From positions 1 through 64,000 of the forward strand of contig JBCDMB010000010.1 of assembly GCA_038744685.1 (NCBI GenBank): 64,000 nucleotides of DNA, written 5' to 3'. Made by a program: the position numbers and the translations under genes. This document shows, piece by piece, positions 36,182 to 45,609 of the stretch. Under the pieces are notes generated by a model. The model did not search any database. It was given only the letters and a program-made list of their open reading frames with translations, and was not told the origin of the DNA. The stretch's first letter is position 1. Each line of letters opens with the position of its first letter. This stretch comes from Verrucomicrobiota bacterium. Lineage in GTDB: Bacteria; Verrucomicrobiota; Verrucomicrobiia; Opitutales; Puniceicoccaceae.

Positions 36182-37534
36182 TTAGTTATAGTGCTTTTGT
36201 AGCGTTCGGGGATCTACTCCAAGAATATCGGCTGCTTTTCGCGTAGTGCGATGGACTTCGCGGGCCCGTCTGGCATAGAGCCCAACCCAGTCGGAGAGTG
36301 GGATCTCCGCGCTTTGATAGAGGCGGGTGATCTCAGGTGCTTCTGACGGATCCCCGATTTCATATCGGCCTGTGACCACGATGTTGCGAATTGCCTGCTC
36401 AAGTTCTCGAAAGTTTCCCGGCCATCCATACCCATCGGGAATTTGATCCCGGAGGCTCTCGCTGATCTCTGGGGCTACCGTAGCGGAGGCCGACTCGCCA
36501 AACAGATTCCTGCAGACGAAATAGACAAAGCGCTCCAAATCGTCCGGTTCATCCAAGAGGATTGAGTGAAGCGAGGGGGTCCGCACTTGGTCTCCGCACA
36601 GTCGGTAGAAGAGATCCTCCCGAAAGCGGCCTGCCTTCATTTCGGCTCCCAGATCACGATTGGTTGCTGCGATGACTTTGCCGCCGAAGGACTGGGTGCG
36701 ACTCTCTCCGATTCTCTGAAATTCTCCCGATTGCAGGAGGCGGAGAAGCTTTACCTGGAGGTCCTGCCCGACGTCGCCGATCTCGTCCAAGAATACGCAC
36801 CCGGAGTCTCCAGCGGTCTCGAACAGGCCTTTGCGGTCGGTATGGGCTCCAGTGAAGGAACCGCGCACATGGCCGAATAGTTCGGACTCCAAAATGGTTG
36901 GTGAGAGAGCAGACAGGTTTACGGGATAAAAGGTGGGCTGGGTCTCATTGGAAAAAAGTGCGCTCCCCGAGTCGTAGGACAGAAAGCGGGATTGGCCTAT
37001 CGCTCGAGAGACTAATTCTTTTCCCGAGCCCGAAGGTCCGAGAACGAGGGTAGGAAATCGACCGACAGCTTGAAACATCCACAACTGGAATCGCTTCATG
37101 TCCCGTGTGAAAATAGACTCCCAGATGCGTCCTCGTAGGTCTTGAACTGGTTTCGCGTGACCGGTCACCGAACGTTCGATTTGATTGAATGCCCTCCGCA
37201 GTTGAAAAAAGCAGGCGAAAAGATGGGCAGGTTCGAGCCAAGCCGACTCCTCCGCCGCGGAAATAACCGTTTTTCGAGGAGCGAATTTTTCCGAAAACTT
37301 GCGAAAGACTCTTCGATTGACGGCGGACTGTGTGCCCCCGGCCTCGACGATTTTATCCAGGTCTACAATCGTCTCGTGATAGAGCCGGGATAAACAAGAG
37401 TAGGCGGCGGGCTCCTTGAACCGGGTAGGAAGCGTGTCGGCTGCGATTTGCCGGCCCACCTCTGCTTCAAAAGGATCCAGGACCTCGATAATAGCGGCTA
37501 TCCTTTCCTCCCAAGAGTGAGCACTTCTTTCCAT
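36182..37534 (-). CDS. sigma-54-dependent transcriptional activator (AAA+ bEBP)
   Basis: About 451 residues. An N-terminal ~180-residue helical domain unlike a receiver or PAS domain is followed by the AAA+ domain: Walker A GPSGSGKE, the sigma-54-contact loop GSFTGAHTDRKGLFETA (GAFTGA variant with Ser), Walker B GCVFLDEIGDV and GWPGNFRELEQAIRN. The C-terminus is a short Fis-like helix-turn-helix (TRKAADILGVDPRTLQKHYN). With no phosphoacceptor it probably senses a ligand or partner through its N-terminus. It is divergent from the VIT/vWA gene, its likeliest target. A TTG at 37597 would add 21 residues. Confidence 0.9.
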   Translation of the reverse strand: MERSAHSWEERIAAIIEVLDPFEAEVGRQIAADTLPTRFKEPAAYSCLSRLYHETIVDLDKIVEAGGTQSAVNRRVFRKFSEKFAPRKTVISAAEESAWLEPAHLFACFFQLRRAFNQIERSVTGHAKPVQDLRGRIWESIFTRDMKRFQLWMFQAVGRFPTLVLGPSGSGKELVSRAIGQSRFLSYDSGSALFSNETQPTFYPVNLSALSPTILESELFGHVRGSFTGAHTDRKGLFETAGDSGCVFLDEIGDVGQDLQVKLLRLLQSGEFQRIGESRTQSFGGKVIAATNRDLGAEMKAGRFREDLFYRLCGDQVRTPSLHSILLDEPDDLERFVYFVCRNLFGESASATVAPEISESLRDQIPDGYGWPGNFRELEQAIRNIVVTGRYEIGDPSEAPEITRLYQSAEIPLSDWVGLYARRAREVHRTTRKAADILGVDPRTLQKHYN

Positions 37535-37681
37535 CGTGCCGAGAATCCGGCATTCAGCCGCGGAACGTTCGGGTAGAAACGGATTTGCAAAAACCAAGGT
37601 TTAAAAGCACGGGAGGATAGTAAGAAGTTGGCGAGAATGCATACAAATTCTGTATTTTAGGAATACAAAATTTGCAGTAAA

Positions 37682-37716
37682 AATCCAAATCTTTTGCTAC
37701 TAAAGATTTTTGGATT
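37682..37716. promoter_or_regulatory. inverted repeat in the control region between the sigma-54 activator and the VIT/vWA gene
   Basis: Arms AATCCAAATCTTT (37682-37694) and AAAGATTTTTGGATT (37702-37716) are inverted copies apart from two extra bases, in an AT-rich 257-bp divergent gap. This is suited to be an upstream activator site for the bEBP or another operator. A sequence TGGCATGG followed by GTGTA (37763-37778) partly resembles a -24/-12 promoter but lacks the -12 GC. Confidence 0.45.
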
Positions 37717-37791
37717 CTATATACCGCGCAATATCAGTGTTTAATGAAAACAGAAAGATTTGTGGCATGGACAGTGTAATAGCTGTAGTCC

Positions 37792-39843
37792 ATGAAAAAT
37801 CATTCCAAGTTCATCGCACGGCTTTTTGCCGTTACCACCCTTCTGTTGGGGTCGATTTCCCACGGAGCGGGTATACTAACACCTACGGGCAGTGCGGATC
37901 TGGGAGTTCGCATGCTGGATCATCATGTCGATGTCCGAATCACTGATGGCTTTGCGCAGACCACGATCTTACAGACGTTCTCCAATCCGAACCCTCATGA
38001 CGTTGAAGCACTGTACGCTTTTCCGGTTCCGGAGTCAGCAAGCCTTTCATCCGTCGTAATTCATTCGGGTGAAACGGTGTTAGAGGGAGAGGTGATTCCG
38101 CGGGAGGAAGCTGAGCGAATCTATGGCGAAGAAAAGGCGAAGGGGAACGATGTCGGAATGGCTTCGAAGGAAAGCTACCAACGGTTCGAGTTTCGCGTTT
38201 TTCCCGTTCGACCCAACGTAGAAACGAGGATCGAGGTCATTTACTATCAGCCGCTTTCCCTCGATGCGGGTATGGGGCGCTACCTCTATCCAATTGAGGA
38301 AGGAGGAACGGACGAACAGGCGGAATCGTTTTGGACACGGAACGAAGCCGTAGAGCGATCCTTTTCCGCCAATGTCCGGATCCATTCCGGATATCCACTC
38401 GATGGAGTTCGGGTAAAGGGCTTTCCGGGTGATCCGGTCCAATTGGACGAGAATACCTGGGAGTGGTCATTCTCTGATGCCGGTGGGACCTTGAATCAGG
38501 ATCTGATCGTATACTATCGACTGGCCGATAATCTTCCGGGGCGCGTGGACCTTTTGTCTTACCGTAGTTCGGAAAACGATCCGGGATACTTCATGCTAAC
38601 GCTGACGCCAGGAATCGATTTGGAGCCGATAAAGAATGGAGCCGACTATCTCTTCGTCCTCGACACCTCGGGGAGTATGTCCGGAAAGATTGCAACTTTG
38701 GCTGGAGGAATGGAACGGGCTTTGGGAGAACTTCGTCCCGAGGACCGTGTTTTCGTGGTAACCTTTTCCAATAACGCGACTTCGCTGACGCGGGGGTGGG
38801 TGCCTGCCACGGAGAAAGGCGTCCTTTCTCTGATTGAGAAAGTTCGCAATCTAAACTCATCCGGGGGAACCAATCTCTACGCTGGCCTCAAGGCCGGCCT
38901 CAGGGAGGTCGACGCAGATCGCCCGACCAATCTCATTCTTGTGACGGACGGAGTATCGAATCAGGGAATCCTTTCTCCGGCAAAGTTCCACGAGCTCATG
39001 AAGACGGTCGATCTGCGGTTCTTTGGATTCCTCATGGGGAATAGCGCGAATGCGCCGTTGATGAAGGTTCTTTGCGAAGCATCAGATGGATTCTCGGCTC
39101 AGGTTTCCAATGCGGACGACATTGTCGGGCAAATTCTCCTCGCGAAGGAGAAAGTCGCCTATGAGTCCCTTCTGGACGTGGAAGTGGAGTTCAAAGGCAT
39201 TGGTGCTTCGGAAATCACTGAGGAATTCACCGGACGCGTGTTTCGTGGACAGCAGTTGTCGTTGTTTGGCCGATACGCGAAACCGGGAGAGGCTGAGATT
39301 GAGCTGAAAACCCGACAAACCGGTGGAGAGAAAATCTACTCCACGACGGTATTGTTTCCTGATAAGAAAATCGATTTCCCAGAACTCGAACGCCTGTGGG
39401 TCATGAGCCGGATTGAAGAAGTGGAGCTGCAGCGGGATCTGGGCCGTCTTCCGGGAGAGGAGGCATCGGATGCTATTGAAAACCTAGGCGTGGAATACCA
39501 GTTAGTGACCGACGAGACTTCGATGATCGTTCTTTCTGATGAGGGATTCATCCGTCATGGAATCGAGCGCCGAAATAGGGATAGGTTGGCTCTGGAATCC
39601 GCCGCCCAGACCGCTCGGATACAACCACCTGCATCTGGTTCGAATGCTCCGGTTCGTCCTCAAACCACGAGGGTCGATGAGAAGAAACCGATGTTTAATC
39701 AGTCTGCTCCGCGGATTGGAGGTGGAGGTGCCTTTGGCTGGGAAGCCTTGGTCCTCCTAGGCCTTCTCGTCGGGGCCGGTTGGTCGGGAAGGAAGGCTTT
39801 GGAGGCCAGAAGGCGAAACAGTTGGGACGGGAGAAACAGGTAG
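37792..39843 (+). CDS. secreted VIT + von Willebrand factor A protein with GlyGly-CTERM-like tail
   Basis: A 683-residue protein. A signal peptide (residues 1-25) precedes a VIT domain (about 30-150; LDHHVDVRITDGFAQTTILQTFSNPNPHDVEALYAFPVPESAS) and a vWA domain opening with FVLDTSGSMSG, an intact DxSxS MIDAS metal site (about residue 287). The C-terminus has GGGG (643-646), a hydrophobic helix (GWEALVLLGLLVGAGW) and a basic end (RKALEARRR), the form of a GlyGly-CTERM sorting signal. VIT/vWA proteins are known partners of dedicated sorting enzymes in marine bacteria. A rhombosortase-like gene lies two genes downstream. Confidence 0.85.
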   Translation: MKNHSKFIARLFAVTTLLLGSISHGAGILTPTGSADLGVRMLDHHVDVRITDGFAQTTILQTFSNPNPHDVEALYAFPVPESASLSSVVIHSGETVLEGEVIPREEAERIYGEEKAKGNDVGMASKESYQRFEFRVFPVRPNVETRIEVIYYQPLSLDAGMGRYLYPIEEGGTDEQAESFWTRNEAVERSFSANVRIHSGYPLDGVRVKGFPGDPVQLDENTWEWSFSDAGGTLNQDLIVYYRLADNLPGRVDLLSYRSSENDPGYFMLTLTPGIDLEPIKNGADYLFVLDTSGSMSGKIATLAGGMERALGELRPEDRVFVVTFSNNATSLTRGWVPATEKGVLSLIEKVRNLNSSGGTNLYAGLKAGLREVDADRPTNLILVTDGVSNQGILSPAKFHELMKTVDLRFFGFLMGNSANAPLMKVLCEASDGFSAQVSNADDIVGQILLAKEKVAYESLLDVEVEFKGIGASEITEEFTGRVFRGQQLSLFGRYAKPGEAEIELKTRQTGGEKIYSTTVLFPDKKIDFPELERLWVMSRIEEVELQRDLGRLPGEEASDAIENLGVEYQLVTDETSMIVLSDEGFIRHGIERRNRDRLALESAAQTARIQPPASGSNAPVRPQTTRVDEKKPMFNQSAPRIGGGGAFGWEALVLLGLLVGAGWSGRKALEARRRNSWDGRNR

Positions 39844-39961
39844 AGGAAAATGAGGTAAGGTTTCGCGGGCAAAAGGGGTATTTCCGAATCTCTCCATCTC
39901 CTAAGAATGGCGATAGGGAAACATCGGGAGCCCCGCCCGTGAGACCGCAACAAACGAGAAT

Positions 39962-40336
39962 ATGAACAAGGAAGATTCACGAGGCTTTCATTTATCGAGA
40001 TCTTCGATTCGAGCTTTAGCGCCTCTTCTTTCGTTGTCTTTGTGCGGTTGTGAGACGTCCATGCTGATCTCGGACAGTGACATTACCGGGGCTCAACAAA
40101 CGCATGAGAAGCTGATTGGTCTCCCGATTTCGTTAGCTATTGATACGGTTATGCTCCCACTCTTGTTTGGTGCTTACGTGGAGGTCGCTGGGTCACAATT
40201 GTTCGGAGACACGGATGACACTTGTGAAAGCCGGAATGTGGTGGCGATAGATTCACCGGTTGTAAACAAATCACCGAACCCTCTCGAATCTTCTCTTAAC
40301 GAAGCAGACATTTGGTGGAGAAGAGATGAAAACTAG
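39962..40336 (+). CDS. small YceK-like lipoprotein
   Basis: A 124-residue protein with an N-terminal signal ending in a lipobox-like LSLCGC (Cys near residue 30). The region IGLPISLAIDTVMLPLLFG matches the 'PLSLxxDTxLLP' signature of YceK/YidQ-type lipoproteins. Function of the family is unknown. It lies between the VIT/vWA gene and the rhombosortase-like gene and overlaps the latter by 11 bp, so all three may form one unit. Confidence 0.65.
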   Translation: MNKEDSRGFHLSRSSIRALAPLLSLSLCGCETSMLISDSDITGAQQTHEKLIGLPISLAIDTVMLPLLFGAYVEVAGSQLFGDTDDTCESRNVVAIDSPVVNKSPNPLESSLNEADIWWRRDEN

Positions 40337-40946
40337 GATGATAGATTTAGGAAACGGGTCCCGTTACGGACTTTTTCTCCTCCCAGCAATCCTCCTTGGC
40401 GGGTTCGCGACCCTTTTCCCGGGGTTCGCGTCGATGAACGCTCTCGCGCTGGCCAACGGACATTGGTGGACGCTTTGGACGGGGCACTTTCTCCATTGGA
40501 CTACTGGTCACCTGATCTGGGATTGGAGCCTATTCATGATCTGCCTCATGTTTCTCGCAAAAGGAGGCTGGAGGGTATGGGGCTGGATTGTAGTCGGGTT
40601 GCCGATCCTTGGGATAGGAATTTGGCTGGCTCGTCCCGAGATGTGGGAGTATCGCGGGTTATCGGGGATCGATACCGTCCTCTTTGTGCGGGTTGCAATG
40701 GGGTTCTACGGATATCGCAAATGGCTCCCCCTTAGCGGCCTCGGCCTGAAAATCGCCTACGAGTTTCTGACAGTGCAAACTATCTTCAGCGGTGATTTGG
40801 GAAGAAACAATGTTCCAGTACCGGAAATACATATGATGGGTCTATTTTTTGGACTGATCTGGTGCTGGGCGAGCAACAGGAATCATGTTACTGATCGACA
40901 GCACGAACATCTGATTCCTTCAAAATCTATTCCCGCCGAAGCCTGA
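40326..40946 (+). CDS. rrtA: rhomboid-family intramembrane protease, rhombosortase-like
   Basis: A 206-residue protein with about six membrane helices. Rhomboid landmarks are HFLHWTTGHLIWDWSLF (residues 54-70; the usual Asn is Asp), catalytic serine S113 in YRGLSGIDTVLF and catalytic histidine H169 in VPEIHMMGLFFGLIW. The compact size, the YRGLSG form and the nearby GlyGly-CTERM-type substrate fit the rhombosortase subfamily rather than a general GlpG-like rhomboid. It would cleave the C-terminal helix of the VIT/vWA protein in the inner membrane (inference). Confidence 0.8.
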   Translation: MKTRMIDLGNGSRYGLFLLPAILLGGFATLFPGFASMNALALANGHWWTLWTGHFLHWTTGHLIWDWSLFMICLMFLAKGGWRVWGWIVVGLPILGIGIWLARPEMWEYRGLSGIDTVLFVRVAMGFYGYRKWLPLSGLGLKIAYEFLTVQTIFSGDLGRNNVPVPEIHMMGLFFGLIWCWASNRNHVTDRQHEHLIPSKSIPAEA

Positions 40947-42240
40947 TTTTTGCGAGGATCAACAGAATCACCAGGGTGCTAAGGAACCAAGGAGCAAAGA
41001 ATTCGAGGGCTTCCCCGAAAGCTACATCACTTGATGCTCCTTCGCTCCTGAGTCTTTCAATGAGAAAACCGTAGAGGAGAGACAGACCGCCGTAGCCAAG
41101 ATTCATGGCGAGCCCGCGAAAACTAAGCACTGTGGCCCGATGCCGGGACTCCACTTCCCGGTTTAGGTAGTGGCTAAGGAAAAAGTCAGCGAAGCGCATT
41201 GAGACCATCGTGGTCACTGCAAACAGCAGCCCAACTTGCGGTAGAAGAAACGATAGACCAAAGAGCGACGCCGCCAACCACGCTCCTAGTAGCAGTGTGT
41301 TTGTGAGAACGCTGAAATTTTCGACCATAAACCTCGCCACCCGCGGTAGGAAGAGGCCGAGAAGAGCAACCCCTGCTCCGATAATCCCGTAATAGGCCTC
41401 CGGAATCTGAATCAGGCGGAAGTACTCGCTCACCAGAGTTACGAAGACCCGCGAAACGCTGTCGAAAAAGAGGCCTCCAAAAATGAGAAGGAAAGGAATG
41501 GGTGAGCGAAGAATCCACAGTCCCGTTTGTAGGGTCGTTTTCCACGGAGCCGCTAGCGAGGGGTCATCGTGATCTGTTTGGGTTTTTGGCTCTATCATTC
41601 GGAAGGCGGCCCAAAGCGCTCCGAAAGCGGTGAGAAGATTCAGATAAAGGGGCCAACGGAGTGTGTCGTCCTGTTGCCATTCCCGCGTGAACCCGAACCA
41701 TCCGGCCACTTTGCCAACCAGGTTGGGATCGTAGACCGCGGCGCCGACGATCATGGCGATAAAAAAGCCTACGCTTTGCAGCTTCATCAGTGCCTCGAGG
41801 ACCCTCGGCCATTCCCCTTCCCTACCCCGTTCGGAGAGCGTGTCGTAGGCGAGCGCTTCATCGGCACCACTGGCGGCAGCCTCAGCGGCTCCGGACAAAA
41901 TGCGGTTCACTAGAAAAATCCAAAAGAGCCATGGCGATGCCCCGATCGGAGCTAGGCAGATCAGGATCATTTCGAGGACCATCAGACAGCCTGCGATACG
42001 AACGAGCCGGCGCCTCCCCCAACGGTCTGCCAAAGCCCCCGAGGGAACCTCTGCGATAATAATGGTAGCGGCCCAGGCGGCGTTGAGAATGGCAAACTGT
42101 TCGAGGGTGAGCCCGAAATCCAGAAACAGGATCGTAAAGATGGGATAGTAGAACCGGGCGTTAAAAAGAACCCGGAAGGCAATAAACATCCGCACATTAG
42201 AGAGCCGTAGAATGCTCTCCGAGCTCCTACTTTCAGTCAT
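40927..42240 (-). CDS. MFS transporter
   Basis: A 437-residue major facilitator protein with 12 predicted helices. The loop 2-3 motif ALADRWGRRRLVRI (GxxxDRxGRR) is clear, as is SGAAEAAASGADEALAYDTLSERGR in the helix 4-5 region. Substrate unknown; the layout resembles drug-efflux-type or YfkF-like MFS proteins. Its ATG overlaps the HAD-phosphatase stop (ATGA), and its stop overlaps the rhombosortase-like gene end to end. Confidence 0.88.
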   Translation of the reverse strand: MTESRSSESILRLSNVRMFIAFRVLFNARFYYPIFTILFLDFGLTLEQFAILNAAWAATIIIAEVPSGALADRWGRRRLVRIAGCLMVLEMILICLAPIGASPWLFWIFLVNRILSGAAEAAASGADEALAYDTLSERGREGEWPRVLEALMKLQSVGFFIAMIVGAAVYDPNLVGKVAGWFGFTREWQQDDTLRWPLYLNLLTAFGALWAAFRMIEPKTQTDHDDPSLAAPWKTTLQTGLWILRSPIPFLLIFGGLFFDSVSRVFVTLVSEYFRLIQIPEAYYGIIGAGVALLGLFLPRVARFMVENFSVLTNTLLLGAWLAASLFGLSFLLPQVGLLFAVTTMVSMRFADFFLSHYLNREVESRHRATVLSFRGLAMNLGYGGLSLLYGFLIERLRSEGASSDVAFGEALEFFAPWFLSTLVILLILAKIRLRRE

Positions 42241-42884
42241 GAAAGTAGCCAGGCCTCGAGTTCCTCAAATCCTTCGACGACGGGACACCCTGATTCTCGG
42301 AGGCGCTCAGCAGTGTGATGCCCGTGGGCAACCAGAAGACAGCTCACTCCCATGGCATTGGCGACTTCATGGTCGTGGAGAGTGTCTCCAATCAAAAGAG
42401 CGCGTGTAGGATCGACGCCCGAGGACTCGATCCAAGAGACTCCCCTCTCCTCTTTTCCATGAGCAAAAATGTCTGTCGCCCCTACCAGGTGCTCAAAGCA
42501 GTGTTCCAAACGGTAGACCCGAATAGACTCCTCCAGAGAGGATTGAAGGGCTGCTGAGAGAACGGATTGAGAGACTCCTCGTTCAAAAAGGTGGTTCAAT
42601 AGCTCCTCTGAGCCTTCGTGGAGGGGACACTCGACGGACCTTTCGTTGTATCGGGCGATGAACTGATGAGAAGTTTTTTCGAAGCGCCCCGGCTCGGTAG
42701 GAAAGCCGAGTTCACGATAGAATTGCACGACGGGGAAGTTGAAAGTGGCCCGGTAATGGTCGTCGGTTATGGGCGGGAGTCCGTATTCGGCCATGATTTC
42801 GTTCAAAACGGACACACAGACTCCAGTGTCTGCGAGCAAGGTTCCATTCCAGTCCCAAATGAGGTGGTCCCACTTCTCTACCAT
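42237..42884 (-). CDS. HAD-superfamily phosphatase (phosphoglycolate-phosphatase-like)
   Basis: A 215-residue HAD hydrolase. Motif I is WDWNGTLLAD (DxNGT, a common variant of DxDGT), motif II is SVLSAALQSSLEE and motif III/IV is RALLIGDTLHDHEVANAMGV. It removes phosphate from a small metabolite; similarity to phosphoglycolate phosphatase/HAD-IA proteins is general. Coupled to the MFS gene. Confidence 0.86.
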   Translation of the reverse strand: MVEKWDHLIWDWNGTLLADTGVCVSVLNEIMAEYGLPPITDDHYRATFNFPVVQFYRELGFPTEPGRFEKTSHQFIARYNERSVECPLHEGSEELLNHLFERGVSQSVLSAALQSSLEESIRVYRLEHCFEHLVGATDIFAHGKEERGVSWIESSGVDPTRALLIGDTLHDHEVANAMGVSCLLVAHGHHTAERLRESGCPVVEGFEELEAWLLS

Positions 42885-43031
42885 TCCTTATTGGTTGGAA
42901 CTCTCTTTAGCCGCTGAGTCAAAGCATCGCTGCAGTTGGATATGATCGAAGAGCGTAAAAGTGGTGAACAAAAGAACATATTTCTTGCCTTTTGGGGGAT
43001 GAACGGTCTTTTTGGGCAGAAAGGAAAAGTA

Positions 43032-44114
43032 ATGCCCAAACAACCACCCGCTAAAGAGAGTCAAAAGACAGGAAATCGAGATCTCGATCTCGCGATTTCG
43101 AGCATCAACCGACAGTTCGGCGAGAACTCGCTGATTCGCCTAGGAGAGGCGAAGAATATGAACATCTCGACGATTTCGTCGGGATCAATTGCTCTCGACC
43201 TTGCTTTAGGAGTTGGCGGACTACCGCGGGGCCGTATTTGCGAGGTCTATGGTCCGGAGTCTTCAGGAAAGACCACGCTTTGCCTAAGCTTGATTGCCGA
43301 GGCACAGCGAAATGGGGGTAACGCGGTCTTTATCGATGTAGAACATGCTCTTGACCCTCGATACGCGCGGACGGTCGGAGTAGATTTGGACAAACTAATG
43401 GTCTCACAGCCGGAATCTGGGGAAGACGCGCTCAATATTACCGAAACACTCATTCGCTCTGGTGCGATCGACATCATCGTAATTGATTCGGTGGCTGCCC
43501 TTGTTTCCAAAAACGAGCTGGATGGCCAGATGGGCGATACGACCGTTGGGTTACAAGCTCGCATGATGAGTCAGGCGATGCGGCGGCTTACGGCGGCGAT
43601 CAGCAAGACGAACTGTCTCTGTCTGTTCACAAACCAGATTCGGGAGAAAATCGGAGTCATGTTCGGCAGTCCAGAGACTCAACCCGGTGGTCGCGCTCTT
43701 AAGTTTTTCTCTTCCGTCCGGATGGACATCCGGAGAATTGGGCAAATCAAGGAGCCATCGGGCAAGGTGGTCGGCAACCGGACTCGCGTGAAAGTGGTGA
43801 AAAACAAAGTTGCCGCACCGTTCACGGAATGTGAGTTTGATATCGTCTACAACGAGGGAATTTCGCGCTCCGGCTCACTGATTGATCTGGGCGTCGAGCA
43901 GAAGATTCTCGAGAAAAAGGGTGCCTGGATATCCTACAACGGCGACTTAATTGGTCAGGGGAGAGAAGCCGCGAAAACCTATTTGCGAGAGAATCCAGAG
44001 TTGATGGACGAGCTGACCGCGAAAATTCGGGAAGGAGTCAAGGTTGAGGTGGGTAACGTTCTTGCCGGAGGTGACGACAAGGAACTGAATGGATCAGAAC
44101 CGGAAAAGAAGTAG
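43032..44114 (+). CDS. recA: recombinase A
   Basis: A 360-residue RecA. Walker [11 protein letters not shown], the DNA-binding loops ([42 protein letters not shown]) and the acidic tail are intact. It drives homologous recombination, repair and SOS induction. The ATG at 43032 is preceded by AAGGA and fits the family length; a reading from 42936 adds 32 unrelated residues. No LexA-type box was recognised upstream. It is followed by a 139-bp gap and mnmE. Confidence 0.97.
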   Translation: MPKQPPAKESQKTGNRDLDLAISSINRQFGENSLIRLGEAKNMNISTISSGSIALDLALGVGGLPRGRICEVYGPESSGKTTLCLSLIAEAQRNGGNAVFIDVEHALDPRYARTVGVDLDKLMVSQPESGEDALNITETLIRSGAIDIIVIDSVAALVSKNELDGQMGDTTVGLQARMMSQAMRRLTAAISKTNCLCLFTNQIREKIGVMFGSPETQPGGRALKFFSSVRMDIRRIGQIKEPSGKVVGNRTRVKVVKNKVAAPFTECEFDIVYNEGISRSGSLIDLGVEQKILEKKGAWISYNGDLIGQGREAAKTYLRENPELMDELTAKIREGVKVEVGNVLAGGDDKELNGSEPEKK

Positions 44115-44253
44115 ATCTTTGGGCAGAGTTAAATTTGGTAAATCATTGATTGACAATAGTTAATAGATGATTTGGCGAACTAAAAAGTCGCCGGAAGAAT
44201 GACGGATTCATTTTTCTCTTCCATGGCTTTCATCGGTGATTAAGTAGATCCCC

Positions 44254-45609
44254 GTGAATGACACTTTTCATGCGCTCGCGACGGTGCCGGGGACTTCAGC
44301 TATTGGGGTCATTCGAGTGACGGGTTCAAAAGTCGTTGAGTTGATCCGGGGTTCTTTGGATGTTGATGTGTCCGAAAAAGCGTTTCGCAAAGCGATTCTG
44401 GGAACCTATCGTGTAATCAGCGGAACACCGGTGGATCAGGTGCTGTGGACTTACTTCCCACCCTACTCTTCTTATACCGGGCGGGATTTGGTCGAGATTT
44501 CCTGCCATGGAAATATGTTCCTCGTGGAACAAATCCTCTGGGATTTGGAGAGGCGGGGTTCGCGCCCAGCGGAACCAGGAGAGTTTACGAAAACGGCATT
44601 TCTTGAGGGCCGGATGGACCTGTCTCAAGCAGAGGCGGTCGCAGATTTGATTGCAGCTCGGAGTGAGGCTGCAGTGCTGGCTGCCCAGAAACAGCTGGCT
44701 GGTGGACTAGGCCATGAGATCGAGTCCTGCGTTTCCAGAATCCTATCGGTTCTCGCCGAGATCGAAGCTTACATTGATTTTCCTGAGGAGGACCTCCCGG
44801 GAGAGACTACCGATGGTCCGCGAAAGGAGCTGGCAGTGCTCATCTCGCGACTTGGGGAAATGATAGCTACCGGACGCCAGCGTGAGCTTCTTCACCGCGG
44901 CATTCGGACAGTTCTTCTCGGGGAGGTGAATGCTGGAAAAAGCAGTTTGCTGAATCGGCTTCTGGGAGAAGAGCGGGCGATAGTAAGCGCTACCCCTGGT
45001 ACAACCCGTGATTTTCTTGAGGACTCCTTTACTCTTGGCCGTTTTTGTATCCAAATTTTTGATACGGCGGGGATTAGGGAATCTGCGGACGAAATCGAAA
45101 GAGAAGGCGTGCGACGGACACAACGTCTTGCGGGAAACGCAGATTTCAATTTGGTGGTGATGGACGGAACGGAGGATTGCCCTACCCTTCCCCCTGAAAT
45201 TCAAGCAGGTTTCACGGAAGAGAACACGCTACTGGTTTTCAACAAGTGTGATTTGCCCGAATTCTCAATGAATCCGAGTTTCTATCCGCAGTTGCGACGA
45301 GTGAGTCTGTCGGCAACTGAAGGAATGGGCGTAAGTGACTTTCTTTCAATTTGGGAATCGATGATTCGTGAGGATATGCTCAAGGGTGCTGAGGATCGTG
45401 TTCTCTACAACCAGCGGCACATAGGATATTTGAAGGAATGTCAGACAGCACTGGAGCGCGCCCGCCTGGCGTTGCAGGAAAAGACTTCTACAGAATATGT
45501 GGCTCCGGAGTTACGGGATGCGTTAGACGCATTGGGGTCGATTGTCGGAACCGTTGACAACGAAGCTATGTTGGATGTTCTCTTCGGAGAATTCTGTATA
45601 GGTAAATGA
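44254..45609 (+). CDS. mnmE: tRNA uridine-5-carboxymethylaminomethyl modification GTPase
   Basis: A 451-residue protein. The N-terminal tetrahydrofolate-binding domain ([36 protein letters not shown]) precedes a G domain with [22 protein letters not shown] and NKCDL, and the conserved C-terminus FGEFCIGK carries the catalytic cysteine. With MnmG it installs the cmnm5 group on wobble U34. GTG start at 44254. Its stop overlaps the mnmG ATG (ATGA), so the partners are coupled. A parS-like sequence lies inside the gene at 44516-44531. Confidence 0.96.
   Translation: MNDTFHALATVPGTSAIGVIRVTGSKVVELIRGSLDVDVSEKAFRKAILGTYRVISGTPVDQVLWTYFPPYSSYTGRDLVEISCHGNMFLVEQILWDLERRGSRPAEPGEFTKTAFLEGRMDLSQAEAVADLIAARSEAAVLAAQKQLAGGLGHEIESCVSRILSVLAEIEAYIDFPEEDLPGETTDGPRKELAVLISRLGEMIATGRQRELLHRGIRTVLLGEVNAGKSSLLNRLLGEERAIVSATPGTTRDFLEDSFTLGRFCIQIFDTAGIRESADEIEREGVRRTQRLAGNADFNLVVMDGTEDCPTLPPEIQAGFTEENTLLVFNKCDLPEFSMNPSFYPQLRRVSLSATEGMGVSDFLSIWESMIREDMLKGAEDRVLYNQRHIGYLKECQTALERARLALQEKTSTEYVAPELRDALDALGSIVGTVDNEAMLDVLFGEFCIGK
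44516..44531. other. parS-like site (one mismatch) within mnmE
   Basis: TGTTCCTCGTGGAACA differs at one central base from the ParB-binding palindrome TGTTCCACGTGGAACA. It encodes part of FLVEQ in MnmE. Being 1.8 kb from a perfect copy in mnmG makes it a plausible second, weaker site. Confidence 0.5.

Noticed and set aside
37763-37778. -24/-12 (sigma-54) promoter before the VIT/vWA gene
   Set aside because: The -24 TGGCA fits, but the -12 GC is absent and the predicted start would leave almost no leader. Kept only as a comment.
42936-43031. N-terminal extension of RecA
   Set aside because: The 32 extra residues have no RecA similarity, and ATG 43032 has a good Shine-Dalgarno.
44150-44185. 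TTGACA with AT-rich sequence upstream of mnmE as a sigma-70 promoter
   Set aside because: No acceptable -10 at 16-18 bases; not supported.
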